From NCBI RefSeq assembly GCF_002575655.3, contig NC_053035.3, positions 379,913,792 to 379,977,791 of the forward strand: DNA of 64,000 bases, written 5' to 3'. Source of the stretch: Aegilops tauschii subsp. strangulata. Lineage: Eukaryota > Streptophyta > Magnoliopsida > Poales > Poaceae. Below, piece after piece: positions 43,069 through 55,384 of the stretch. The notes beneath the pieces were generated by a model. The model was not told where the DNA came from. It searched no databases and worked only from the letters and a program-made list of their open reading frames with translations. Both the position numbers and the translations under genes were made by a program. The first letter of the stretch is position 1; every line of letters begins with the position of its first letter.

Positions 43069-46000
43069 GTTGGCGCCCACCGTGGGGCTGGCGCACGGTG
43101 GATTTGAGTTCTTGAAGGGCAGCTTCGAAGGGCTCAAGGGATACGCTGTGGGCCGGATGACCAAGAGTCACCGCGGCAAGCTCTACATCGACGATGCGGA
43201 CTGGGGCCCCGACGCCGGCTCAGTGGAGTACGGGTACCGGGTCCCCTTGGGTGGAATTCATGTCTTCATCGGCAAGATTGGAGAGCCGGGCCCCGAGCCG
43301 GATCTCCGCGCCGGTCTCATCGAAACGGCTCAGCGCGCACGGCCCGCCCGGGCCCGGCCTGCATTAAAGCGCGCTTTTGTGGGATGCATCCACGGAGGGC
43401 CCTCTGATCCATCTGGGTCTGGGGATGAGGCGGCCGCCGGCTCTGACGGCGAGTCGGCCGCTGATGAGTCAAACTCGTTGTACCAACTTCAAGATGGCAG
43501 GCTCATGAGTTATTCCGATGGCAGCAGTATTCCGGACCTTTTTGAGCCGCCAAGTCAGGTTGGAGTTTTTATGGCTGGTGCGCAGCCTGTTCAGAACCCC
43601 GCTTCCGGATCGGAAAACCCGGTACCTTCCCCGGCTCAGGTGCTGATGGATCTCACGGATAAGATGACGGCCCTGTTAACCGCAACGGTCGACCCAGCGG
43701 ATCAAGTTCAGCATGATGCGGTGGTGGCACAGCTAAAATTGGATCTGATAAAAGCTAAAGAGGACCTTGCAGCGGAAGGGATCAGACTGGCTGCGGAGCG
43801 GGCGGCTCTCGATGCCCGGACTCAGCTGATTCAGGCGCAGTCCTTCCAACTCACGATGGATCAGAACGCGGCCAATGAGGTCATGAGAAGGAGGCATCAA
43901 AAGGCTCAATCTCGACTCCCGCCGGTTTACGATCCGCGCAACCTCTTCAACACACCGGGTGCAGGGTCTAGTCACCCGCCGGGGGTCGTAGCACCCGGAT
44001 CTGGACCCCTTATTCAACCACGAGTGATGGGGCCTCCCCAGGGGCCCCCCGCCCCGCCTCAGTATGTGCCAATACCCCCGGGCCATTATAATAACCCACT
44101 GGAGAACATGGTCGCCGCAGCGGCACGGCTGGCGGCTCTGCCCGTTGATGGCGACTCTCCGACGGCTATTGAGACCCGCCGGGTGAGAGAACTCCTCCAG
44201 ACAGCGCTGGCGCAGCAAGAGGCGTACTCCTACAGCCGGGATAGGATCCATTCAACCCCTCGTCCAGGGCAGAGCCTGAGTTACAGCCGGCACATGGTCT
44301 CGGCGACCGGCTCAAGTAATGTCCGACGCCATGACCCGCCCCCTGGTCATGGCCCGGCTCATAATGGAGCCTTCTACGTAGCAGGCCAAGCACGCCAGGA
44401 GGCGGAGCAGGCGCCTCAAGTGATGGCTTACCAGACCCCCCCGGCTTATCCGACGATGTCCGTTGATGCGGGTATCCCTACTAGAACCGGGGGTGTCCCG
44501 TGTTTGATGCCAGCTATCCGTAATGAACGTCTACCCAAGGACTTCAAAGGACCTAGGAAGGTGCCTAACTATACAACAGACTTACAACCGGCAGCCTGGG
44601 TCGAGAGTTATGAGATGGCTATGGAATTGCTGGAAGTCAGCGAGGCGGCCATGGCCAAATATTTCACCATGATGTTAGATGGAACTGCCCGCACGTGGTT
44701 GAAAGGGTTACCGCCGAACTCCATCGGGTCTTGGGCTGAGCTGAAAGCCCGGTTCATTCAAAACTTCAAAGATACCTGCAGGCAATCTATGTCAATCGTG
44801 GATCTGACTAGCTGTAAGCAGCAGGAGGGTGAATCCACGACCCATTGGGTTCGCCAGGTCAAGGAGATCATACATTCATCGGATAAGATGGATGCCGGCT
44901 CTGCAGTCTTAATGTTGGAACAAAACTGTCGCTTTGTGCCCCTAAAGATGAAACTCGGGCGGCTTAAGCGTGACTGTACTGATATGGGTACACTGATGGC
45001 AGCTCTTGTCAAGTACGCCGATTCCGATGGTACCAAGGATCCCCCTTCAGATGATGAAAGGGCAGGGAAGGGAAAGAAGAACAGCAACGGCAAGGGTCCT
45101 CAGTTTAGCCCGGGGAACCAAGGAGGAGGCAAGCGCAAGACCGATGGCAGCCTAGAGTTTGTAGCCAACACCAACTCTCAAGGTAATAACCAGCGACGCA
45201 AGGGGAGGCCCCCTCCCCGAGGCGGCGGGTCAGGACCTTCTCTGGAACAGCTGTTGAATGAACCTTGTCCGAGACACGGTTCTAGAGAGAAGCCAGCGAC
45301 TCATCTGTGGAAGGATTGTGCTATCATGAAGGCCTTTAAAAACTACAATGGTCCAGGTGGCGGCTCAGGCGCCGGCGGTTTTCATGGCCCGGGCGGCGGG
45401 TCAAATTCCGGTCCTCAAAACGGTCAAGGGGGCTTTAATCAACAGTCTGGTCAGGGTCATCAACAGCAATAGGGGGGCTATCAGACCAACCCAAAGCAGC
45501 TTAGCGGTGGACAGTATCACGTGTTCACCACTAGTTTGTGCAAACGAAACGAGAAGCTTCACAAGAGGGCTGTTAATGCTGTTGAGCCGGCGGTTCCACG
45601 CTACTTACGGTGGTCGGAGCAGCCCATAGTGTGGAGTAGGGAGGATCACCCTCCCCGGGTGGATAACCCGGGCCACCTGGCCTTAGTGGTGGCTCCTCAA
45701 GTGGGAGGCTATAAGTTCACAAAGGTACTCATGGATGGAGGCAGCAGCATCAACATCCTCTATTATGAGACTTTCCGTCGTATGGGGCTAGTTGATAAGA
45801 ACCTCAGCCAGTCAAATACTATCTTCCATGGTGTGGTACCCGGTAAATCGGCTTATCCAGTCGGCAAGATCGAACTGGAAGTGGCCTTCGGTGATGAGAA
45901 CAACTACAGGGTGGAGAAGTTGACCTTTGAGGTGGTCAAAATAAGAAGTCCTTACCACGCCATATTTGGACGGCCGGCTTACGCCAAGTTCATGGCACGG

Positions 46001-49000
46001 CCGTGTTATGTGTACTTACAACTCAAGATGCCGGGTCACAACGGGACCATTACGGTTCACGGCAGCCGGAAAGTGGCTCTGGAGTGTGAGGAAGGTGACG
46101 CGGCTTATGCAGAGTCTGTTTGTGCCACAGAAGAGTTGAAATTTTATAAAGACAATGTTGACCCAACAGATATGACCTCTCTGAAAAAGCCAACCACGGA
46201 GAATGAACCAGCAATGAAGTTTAAATCAGCTAATGAGACTAAACTTGTTGATTTTGTTCCAGGTGACTCGTCTCAGCAGTTCAGCATCAGTGCAAATCTG
46301 GACCCGAAATAGGAAGGCGCGCTCATCGAGTTCATCCGTGAGAATAGGGACATCTTTGCATGGAAACCTTCTGACATGCCAGGTGTACCTAGAGAACTCG
46401 CTGAGCACACTCTCAATGTTGATCCAAAATTTAAGCCGGTCAGACAGTTCCTTCGACGGTTTAACGAAGAGAGGCGGAAGGCTATTGGTGAAGAAGTGGC
46501 CCGGCTTTTGGCGGCCGGGTTCATTGTTGAGGTTTTTCACCTAGAGTGGTTGGCTAACCCGGTGCTTGTACTTAAGTAGAACGGCACCTGGCGGATGTGT
46601 GTGGACTACACGGACTTGAACAAGGCGTGTCCGGCTGATCCTTTTGCTCTTCCCCGTATTGATCAGATCATTGATGCTACGGCAGGTTGTGCACGCTTAA
46701 GTTTCTTGGATGCCTATTCCGGGTATCATCAGATTAAGATGGCAGTTAAGGACCAGGAGAAGACGGCGTGCATCACTCCCTTTGGAGCCTTCTGCTATGT
46801 CTCTATTCCCTTTGGGCTCAAGTGTGCGCAGGCGACTTACCAGCGTTGTGTACAGAATTGTCTCCATAAACAGATCGAGCGCAATGTTCACGCTTACGTG
46901 GACGATATTGTGGTTAAGTCCATCAAGGAGGAAACCCTGATAGATGACTTAAGGGAAACCTTCGATAATCTCCGGGTCTACAAGATGATGCTTAACCCGG
47001 CCAAATGTGTTTTTGGTGTTCCTGCGGGCAAGCTATTGGGCTTCTTGGTTTCTGACAGAGGAATTGAAGCTAATCCGGAGAAGATCAAAGCTATCACTTC
47101 TCTAGCTAGGCCGGCATGTATAAATGATGTTCAGCGTTTGGCAGGTCGCATCGCTGCTTTAAGCCGGTTCATAAGCCGCTTGGGTGAGAAGGCTATGCCC
47201 TTATATCAGTTGATGAAGAAAACGGATAACTTTGTCTGGAATGATGCAGCTAACACCGCCTTCGAGGATTTGAAAAAGCAACTGGCAGAGCCCCCCGTCC
47301 TTGCTGCTCCGGTTGATAAGGAGCCCTTGCTACTGTATGTGGCGGCAAACACACGAGCCGTCAGTGTGGCTATGGTGGTGGAGCGTAAGGAGACGGGTAA
47401 GGAGCATCCGGTTCAGCGGCCGGTTTATTATGTCAGTGAGGTGCTTATTGAGTCCAAGCAGCGATACCCGCATTGGCAGAAGCTTGTATATGGTGTGTTC
47501 ATGGCGAGCCGGAAACTCAAGCATTATTTTCAGGGTCATCCCATCACTGTGGTCAGTTCTGCCCCTCTTGGGGATATTATCCAGAACCGAGAGGCTACAG
47601 GGAGAATTGCTAAGTGGGCTATTGAGCTTGGGCCTCATGGCCTCAAATATGTGCCACGCACTGCTGTTAAGTCTCAGGCTTTGGTGGATTTTATTAATGA
47701 TTGGACAGAGTCGCAAATGCCTGAGCAGAAGCCGGATAACACCTATTGGACTATTCACTTTGATGGGTCCAGGCAGCTGGAGGGCTCGGGGGCTGGTGTT
47801 GTATTGGCTTCCCCTAGGGGTGACAAGTTCCAGTATGTGCTACAATTGATGTTTCCTTGCACTAACAATGCGGCTGAATACGAGGCCTTACTCCACGGTC
47901 TTCGGGTGGCTAAGGAGATGAGCTTAAGCCGGGTACGGTGCTTTGGGGACTCAGATTTGGTGGTTCAACAAGTATCAGGCACTTGGGATTCTAAGGATCC
48001 CCTCATGGCGGCTTATCGCCACGAGGTTGATGCCATTGCTGGGCACTTTCAGGGATATCAAGTGGAGCACATTGATCGCAGGAAGAACGAGGCGGCTGAT
48101 GCTTTAAGCCGGCTCGGCTCTCAGCGAAAGCCGGTGCCGCCTAACACTTTCCTGGATGTCCTATATAACCCTTCGGTTAAGTTGCCTACAGAGGAGGACT
48201 TGGCTATCCCTGACCCGGAGGCACGACTGGTGGCGGCTTTTCATGTCATACCAGACTGGACAATGCCGTACTTGGTTTATATAACCCGGGGAGAGTTGCC
48301 TGAGGATGAAACTTTGGCCAGGCAAATAATTCGGCGGGCCAAGTCAATGATTGTTATCAACGGCGAGTTGCATCATCGCAGTGTTTCAGGGGTATTTCAG
48401 CGTTGTATTTCCCCTGAGGAAGGTCAAGAGATCTTGCGCGAGATCCATGAAGGGGATTGCGGCCATCATGCCGGCTCAAAATCCCTTGTGGCCAAGGCAT
48501 TCCGTCATGGTTTTTATTGGTTGACGGCTCACGCTGATGCGGAGGACTTGGTCAGTAAGTGTGATGGTTGTCAGAGGTTCTCCCGACGGGCTCATGTGCC
48601 GGCTCAGGAATTGAGGATGATCCCGATCACTTGGCCCTTTGCGGTCTGGGGGCTTGATATGGTCGGGCCTTTTAAACGGTCCAAGGATAAGAAGACCCAC
48701 CTCTTGGTGGCAGTGGACAAATTCACGAAGTGGGTGGAAGCTGAGCCAGTTAGCAAGTGTGATGCAGCCACGGCGGTTCAATTTATGAAAAAGGTGATCT
48801 TCCGCTTCAGCTTTCCGCACAGCATCATAACAGACAATGGCACTAATCTGTCCAAAGCCGCTATGGAGGAGTTTTGTCAACGAGAGCATATCCGGCTTGA
48901 TGTTTCTTCAGTGGCTCATCCCCAGTCCAATGGTCAAGCTGAGAGAGCTAACCAGGAGATTCTGAAGGGCATCAAACCCCGGCTTTTGGTCCCTTTGCAA

Positions 49001-49516
49001 CGGACGCCGGGTTGTTGGGTGGAGGAGTTGCCCTCCGTCTTATGGAGCATCAACACTACTCCTAACAGGTCTACTGGCTTCACGCCTTTCTTCATGGTTT
49101 ATGGGGCAGAAGCGGTCCTCCCTAGCGACATCCGTCACGATTCACCTCGTGTGGCGGCTTATGTTGAGACGGACAATGAACAGGTGCGCCAAGTTGCTCT
49201 GGACTTGTTGGATGCACAGCGTGATGTGGCAGCAGCCCGTTCAGCGATTTACCAACAAGACCTGCGCCGTTATCATAGCCGCCGGGTCAAAACCCGGGTC
49301 TTCCAGGAAGGCGACCTTGTGCTCCGGCTCATCCAGGATCAAACAGATGCACACAAATTATCCCCACCTTGGGAAGGGCCCTTTGTGGTCAGTAAGAACT
49401 TGCACAACGGGTCCTATTACCTCATTGATGTTCGGGAGCGTAAAGATTCGCGTAAATCTGAGGAGGAGACCCGTCGGCCGTGGAATATCGCTCAGCTTCG
49501 GCCTTATTACACTTGA
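43013..49516 (+). pseudogene. gag-pol: Tat gag-pol polyprotein, single frame with three amber codons
   Basis: One frame holds from ATG 43013 (inside the LTR; ATG 43157 is an alternative start) to TGA 49514-49516, broken only by TAG at 45470, 46310 and 46577. Order: long Pro/Gly-rich gag N-terminus; gag core (AAWVESYEMAMELL onwards, about 44590-45030); a knuckle-like CPRH...H...C at 45266; protease DGGSS at 45734; reverse transcriptase (WRMCVDYTDLNKACP at 46591, YVDD at 46895-46906); a first RNase H remnant; a second, archaeal-type RNase H (FDGSRQ, AEYEAL, GDSDLV, about 47755-47970) typical of Tat; integrase HHCC (about 48445-48580) and DDE (WGLDMVGP, TDNGTN, AERANQE). No chromodomain is seen. 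No frameshift in 6.5 kb fits the low LTR divergence. The amber codons look like point changes, though readthrough of the first cannot be excluded. Confidence 0.87.
43071..43087 (+). other. Tat element primer binding site
   Basis: TGGCGCCCACCGTGGGG, two bases after LTR1; the form common in Tat-lineage elements of grasses. Confidence 0.82.
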
Positions 49517-50464
49517 GCTACCGGCTCTTGTGGTGTACATATTTATCTCAGACATATATATATTATGATAAGCAATAAAGCAGGACCTCTGTCCTTTTTT
49601 CTCCTCCAAATATACGTGTCATACTAATTTGAAAGGAGGATCCGGCTTATGATCGCATTTGAGTCTAGCCGTAAGCAGTAAGATCATTGGGGGCTTCCTG
49701 TTCAAACATGGGTCGTATTCGAACCAAAGAGAACATAGCTGTCGATACCCATTTGATTGGCAAAGTGCCGAGCTCATTGGGAGGTTGCCTTTGGTCATAT
49801 TTGAATCATAGTGTAACCCCTCTGAGAACCGACGTGGATCGTATTCGAATCAGCGTCGTTAAACAATTTTCAGAATCACTTGGGGGCTTCCTGTTCAAAC
49901 ATGGGTCGTATTCGAACCCAAGAGAACATAGCTGTCGGTACCCTCTTGATTGGCATCGCCACACCCATTGGGGGCTATATGATCGTATCCGAATCTTGGC
50001 TTAAACCCCTTTCGGGCCGGGTCTCTGGTCGTATTCGAACTGGAAGCCCCTAAGTTCCGATTTATCGCAAAGTCTACTCTGATTATGACAACGTGTGCAT
50101 GGCCGGGTTTCGCTTGACCGGCTTAATTTTGGAGTTATCTTGTTAATTGAACATCCTGGATGTCATCAAAACAAGTCCATTAGAGTTAAGATACCAACCA
50201 TGCTACCCGGGTCATTTAATCTGGAGGGTGGTAAGCCATCTTGAGACTTGTGATTTACCTTTCTATGCAGATGCTTGAAGGTACTTTTTTAAAGGTTGAG
50301 AAGCACGAAGGATAATTATGACCCGGAGGAGCATCAAAAGAATGACTTCAAAGGATTTCAGCATTCATTACGTGCACGATGGCACGGCAGAGATAAATTG
50401 TTGCACTTATTCTATTACAAAAATCTTTCAAAGTTTCAAGGGTGGAGCGTTGTTTGGTGAGCCG
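49517..50464 (+). other. Region between sense pol and the antisense gene
   Basis: Non-coding on both strands. It holds the TCGTATTCGAA repeats (49688-50040) and then about 400 bases of sequence in which the sense and antisense transcripts would end towards each other. Confidence 0.6.
49688..50040. repeat. TCGTATTCGAA motif repeats
   Basis: Six copies (two degenerate) start at 49713, 49795, 49839, 49905, 49983 and 50029. Two of them sit in a longer duplicated block that opens GGGGGCTTCCTGTTCAAAC, 192 bases apart. Repeats in this position are common in Tat elements. Confidence 0.75.
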
Positions 50465-53400
50465 CTAGCCGATGTATGACGCCTGCTGAGTCGAAGTCCC
50501 CGGCTCATCTTCTGCTCCTGCTGATCCCAAGGCTTCGAAGGACGACGACTTCCAGTTGATACCGCTGAGAGCTTCGAACTGAGCTTCTTCGTCAATTAAC
50601 CCGGCCGGGTCAATCTCAGGGGCGTAGGTGTGTTGGCGAGCCGGAGGAATCAGACTAAGAGCTTCATAGCGAGGGGTTGGAATCCTCTGATTCTCCGCGT
50701 TGTACCCCGGCTGATACTTGGTTAAGTCGGTGTCGTTCCCGATGATGGTGGCCACCGGGCGTACAACCTTCATGCATGCCGCGAAATCCTTCTGGTCGAA
50801 GGTGGAGCCGTCTTCTTTCAGGCTGGGGTAACCCAGGGCGATGTCTGCAGGGTCTAGCTCCGGCAGGAAGGCTTTGGCCCGGCTCAGCGCGACAATTGCT
50901 CCGGATCTTGCGGAGGCTCGACGTAGCTCTTGGATTCGCTGTGGCAAAACTGCGAGCCGGCGCAGGACTTCAGCCAGATGGGTTGGCACCTCATTGGATA
51001 GGGCCACCACAGCTAAGGCGCGCTGTGACCCGGTGTAGAGTTGTTCCACCAGGGTGTACACGGCCTTTAGCTTGGTGACCACGCTCTGGTTGAGGTTGGC
51101 ACTCCTGGGACCTGTTTAATAAAGGTCAGGTAAGCCGGTGACAAGGGTGAATCGTAACATGTGCAGACTTGATGAAAGCCAGTGAGGCGACTTACCGAAG
51201 ATAGCAGCCACCATTTGGGAAACCTGGTGCTTTAGACCGGAGAGCTCAGCGGTCTTCTCAGTGAGGGCCTTCTCCGCCTGTTCTGCCCGGGTCACCAGTG
51301 CGGCTTTCTCCTCAGCCCAGGCCTTCCGCTCAGCGTCGAATTCAGTCTTCAATTTCTCCTGAGCGGCGATGCTGGAGACAAACTTGGCATTCGCCTTCCG
51401 GGTCTCCATCTCTTGAGTTTTTAACCGGCTCTTGAGACCCGCAAGGTCCGACTCAAATTTCTTGCCAGTAGCCTGCATATATTTCCGGGTTATTAAACAG
51501 TCATTATATAAGTCCCAAGCACTTTCCAAGCAAAGACACTTGGCACTTGGGGGCTAATGCATATTGAACGTGTCTATCTACGTACTGCTGGTTCAATTAA
51601 GTAAGCCGGACTCTAAGTCTACAACATATGCCAAGTATAAGTTATAGACTTGGGGGCTAGCATGACAAGGATCACTATGCGGAAAGTAAGAAGACAGCAG
51701 AAGGTTACCTCAGACTTTTGTTGGATCTGATTGACCATGGCGATCTCCGCGTCCCGGCTCTTGTGAACCTGGCTGATGTAGCCAGAAACGAGCTCTCCAA
51801 TGCTCAAATCGGGGTAGCCCGAGAGATCCAGATTCGCCCGGTGGGGTCGCAGCAGCTCCCCCTTCGCGGAGCATTGGGCCAGTGCGGTCGGCCTCCCCGG
51901 CTCAACATACTCCGTCCGGGTAATTACCACGTCCGGGTCGTTAGCCGGTGGGGTTGAGCCGGAGGCCTCCGGATTAGCTGACGCTTCGGTCGTTGTCTTG
52001 GTGGTCGGGGCAGGGGCTTCAGGCGCCGTATCCATGGGAATGGTGGCCTCGGAGGCGGCTGGCGGATCTTGAGCCGTCGTCTCCGGCTCAGGCAAGTCCG
52101 GCACTCCGGCTGACCTGGTCTTCTTTGCTCTTTTGGTGAGCTTTGCCTGGGCACTAAAAAGACAGAAGTGTTAGGCATACAAAGAGTAAATACAGACAGG
52201 TAATGTAAGGTGATTGTTATTACCCGGGTGCAGTTTTGAAGGCCGGCAGACTTGACTGCATGGAGTCACCAGAAGAAGGGGAGGTCTCCTGGTAATTGGA
52301 GTCAGAAGAATTAAGCGGTTGACGGATAACACCCGCCAACGGATGAAAAGGGTGCAAGTGAGAAAAGACCTCGGTGCGACGTTTCCTTGTCGCGTCGGGT
52401 AACCCGGCGGAGAGGTCGGTGTCCTTGCGGGCCCGGGTGAGACGCCGGCTTTCGTGAACCTGCTGCTTCAAAAGAAATTGAGGGTCTTGATGAGCTAATG
52501 GATGAGAAAAGCTTACTTTCCGGGTTACCCTTCGGACTTTCAGCTGTGGCAAAGGCTCCGAGTCGGAGGGGAGTAATGTTACCTCTTCAATCACCGGGTT
52601 ACTGGCGCCGGTGTCATCCTGTCAATAAGCAAAATGATGGTAAAGTGCACAACAGCAAACAATAAATATGGCAAGAGTTTAAAGGTTTAAGGGTTACCTC
52701 TGACTCGGAGCTATCGCTTAATTGCAGCAGCTCCGAAGCAGTGGGTCTGTTTTCCCTTTTTGCGAGGGGCGGCTCTCTTGGCGGCTTTCTTCGCCTTCCT
52801 GGCCTTCTTGGCCGCCTCATGGTCATACTTGACCCGCCAGAATTTATCATCAGCCTGAGAAATACAGTAATGAGTTCTTAGTAAGATGACAGGTAAAAAA
52901 AAATGGAAAGGTTAAAGTCAGCGGCTTACCGCTGGGGCTGGATTGTTCTTGCAGAACGGGGCTAGCCCGGTTCTTCCACAGTCTGCCAGGCTCTCGTTTA
53001 ATAGAGCCTTGGTCTCTTCTTTGGCAACGTCTTCTGGAAGGTCGTTGCGACTGTGCCTCTGCGGGTCATCCTTTCGCCCGGTGTACTCACACATTAAGCC
53101 GGGGCGGCGGCTCAATGGGATCACCCGCCATGAGATCCAGACCCGGACCAGGTCTATTCCGTTCAGACCGTTGCCTAGCAGGGCCTTGATCTTATTGATC
53201 GTTGGAAGTAGAGGCTGGCGTTCCGCGGCAGTCAGCTTGTCGGATAGCGGATGAGTCGGCTCCAGGCGCGTTGGGCGAAAGCCGGGCAGCGGGCTCTCAT
53301 CAGCCGGGGACGTGTCTTGGCAGTAGAACCAAGTCATGTTCCAGTCCTTGGGGTGACTTGGCGGTTCTGCGTAAGGAAATAGACAGTCCCTGCGCCGTTG

Positions 53401-53823
53401 GATGGAGATGCCGCCTAACTCTAGACTTGGACCGTTTGCGCACTCGGTTTGGCGGTTCAAATAAAACAGCTCTCTGAAGAGCAGCAGACTCGGCTCTTCT
53501 CCAAGATATACTTCACAAAAAACTTGGAAGTTGCAGATGTTGGATATGGAATTGGGTCCTATATCCTGAGGCCGAAGGTCAAAGAAGTTGAGCACGTCCC
53601 GGAAGAATTTTGAGCCGGGCGGTGCGAAGCCCCGGCTCATATGGTCTGCAAAGATCACTACCTCCCCGTCCCTCGGCCGAGGTCTTTCTTCGGACGGGTC
53701 TGGGGCACGGTAGGACATCACTTCCTTCTTGGGCAGATATCCGGACTTAACAAAGTTGGCCAGGGTCTCTTCGGTGACGTTGGATTTCATCCAGTTGCAA
53801 GTGATGGGAGCCTTGGGAGGCAT
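50465..53823 (-). pseudogene. Antisense seven-exon gene with putative gypsy-type transposon domain
   Basis: Minus-strand gene with ATG at 53823-53821. Exons by coordinates: 53823-52930, 52854-52698, 52618-52517, 52459-52224, 52153-51709, 51472-51196, 51111-50465. Every intron is GT-AG. Exon ends give compatible phases throughout (for example two plus one bases at exons 4/5, one plus two at 6/7). Exon 1 (298 codons) resembles the Transposase_28 'putative gypsy type transposon' family. Exon 5 is Pro/Thr/Ala-rich, exon 6 is a strong coiled coil (ERKAWAEEKAALVTRAEQAE), exon 7 closes with TAG or equivalent at 50465. One extra base in the G run at 52754-52756 (157 bases where 156 would fit) shifts exon 2 into a stop. 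Tat elements are known to carry antisense accessory ORFs here; the role is unknown. The domain name is from memory. Confidence 0.78.
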
Positions 53824-54869
53824 GGTGACGGTTGGTGGTCTATGAGGAAGAGAAAAGTGTCCGGGGTTAATTATAAGCCGGGGATTATCATTCAAACTAC
53901 AGTGACGGCTTATGAAGGGGACTAATGATATATATTGATATGGTGGGTTATCTAAGCTGTCGGGGCTTTCAGGTTAAGTTGGTCATCTACGGCTTACTGC
54001 AGTTAAGTCGGAGGATTTTACAGAGCATGGTTCTCTTTAAACCGGACATGTAAGCCGCCGAGATTCAATGGTTGCGTTTTTACTAAGTGTGGTAAACAGG
54101 TTTCACATACTACCGTAACTTTTTTGGATCAAAATAGTCGGAGCAGAGAAAATTTTCTAGACCTAAAAACCAGAGGCAGGAGAAGTTCTTGAGGTTGAAC
54201 ACAGTTCTTATGCAGTAAAAAGAGGATTTCTTGCAGATGAAATGAGTTCCGAACGTCTACCGCAGTGGTTTTACGCAAGGATAAAGATCAACCGACTACA
54301 GTGGTGACGAGGACTGCCGAGTTTCTGGGCAAAGGTGACGAACACGAAGAACGGGAGGAACCCTACCACAGATCTGTTCTAGCAAGGCAGAGAAGGCTCA
54401 CCGGAGTTGAGGAAGAGCGAAGGTCGCCGCCGTTATCTGGTCCGGGTCAGGGTGATGCAGTGGCCGGGTCGATGAAGATCAGGGGCGCGACGGCGGCGGC
54501 GGCGGTAGAAGCTCGGGCAGAGGAACGACAGCGCGGGGAAGAAGAAGGAGAGTGTGAGAAGAGAGTGCCGGGCCGGCCTATTTATAAGGTAAGTCATAAG
54601 TGGGCGCGAGATTCAAGGAGACCACGGCGTGGTTATCCCCCCCTCACGGCGCCTCAATTTTCGCAAAGACAGTAAAAGCAGAGATCCGTTGCGGATCTGG
54701 CGGAGTAAAAAACGGACTTAATGGAGGATGACGTCACGGCGGATTATCCGGAGTCCGGAGAATGACGTCACTCCGGGTTATGGCCTTCACATGAACGGTA
54801 AGCCGGAGATTTTTCTGTCAGCAGAGTTGAAGATTGACACGAGCCGGCTCAAGTCAATCTGGGGCCTAA
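53824..54869 (-). other. Antisense leader and promoter region, ending at PPT of the Tat element
   Basis: No convincing frame. Contains the antisense TATA box and, at the right edge, a purine-rich CTGGGGCCTAA (54859-54869) that serves as a weak polypurine tract before LTR2. Confidence 0.5.
54578..54590 (-). promoter_or_regulatory. Candidate TATA box for the antisense gene
   Basis: CCTTATAAATAGG on the minus strand, about 760 bases upstream of the antisense ATG, followed on that strand by a CT-rich then GC-rich leader-like stretch (54380-54570). Confidence 0.55.
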
Positions 54870-55384
54870 TGTTGAGGATATAGACCTGGGAGTCACCCGC
54901 CAGGAGGGCCGGGTTACACTAAGGGTCATTGCCAGAAGCCCGGAGCTAAGTTTCAAGATAATGGGCCAAAGATGGGCTGAGACCCGGCGATGGCTTATTG
55001 CCCATAGTTATCATCATTGTTATAGTAGACTTGTAGTGTAAGGCAAGTATTGTTTAGAGTCCGAGCCGGACACTCTTATGAGCCGGCCGGGAATCTAAGG
55101 GCCGCAGGGTGCCAACCTCCCTATAGAAAGGGACGACCCGGCAGCGGTTTAGGGGCGACAACAATCTGATCGAGAGCCGGGCATAGCTGTTTAGCTCCCT
55201 GGTTATCGAAACCCTGATTAATACCAACTCAACTGGACGTAGGCTTTTACCTTCACCGTAAGGGGCCGAACCAGTATAAACCCTCGTGTTCCTTGTCCCA
55301 CTTAACCCCTTCAAGCTTCCCAATTGCGATGGCCCCACGACTAAGTCCTAACCCGAGGACATCTGCCCTAACAATTCCACGACA
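54870..55384 (+). mobile_element. Tat element LTR2
   Basis: 515 bp, same length as LTR1; differences include changes near the 3' end (GCCGTGACAA in LTR1, GCCCTAACAA here). TATA-like motif at 55274-55283. Confidence 0.92.

Larger units (their letters stand above)
42554..55384 (+). mobile_element. Tat-lineage Gypsy retrotransposon, complete
   Basis: 12,831 bp: LTR1 42554-43068, PBS 43071, gag-pol 43013-49516, repeat region, antisense gene 50465-53823, PPT and LTR2 54870-55384. The flanks are GCTTC (42549-42553) and TCTTT (55385-55389); the empty site at 62650 reads TCTTC, so both are derivable from a 5-bp duplication with one change each. Dual RNase H and the antisense accessory gene are Tat traits. 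Confidence 0.9.

Noticed and set aside
45348..45629. Second plus-strand frame overlapping the end of Tat gag
   Set aside because: Shadow of the gag-pol frame, which continues through the TAG at 45470 with protease motifs.
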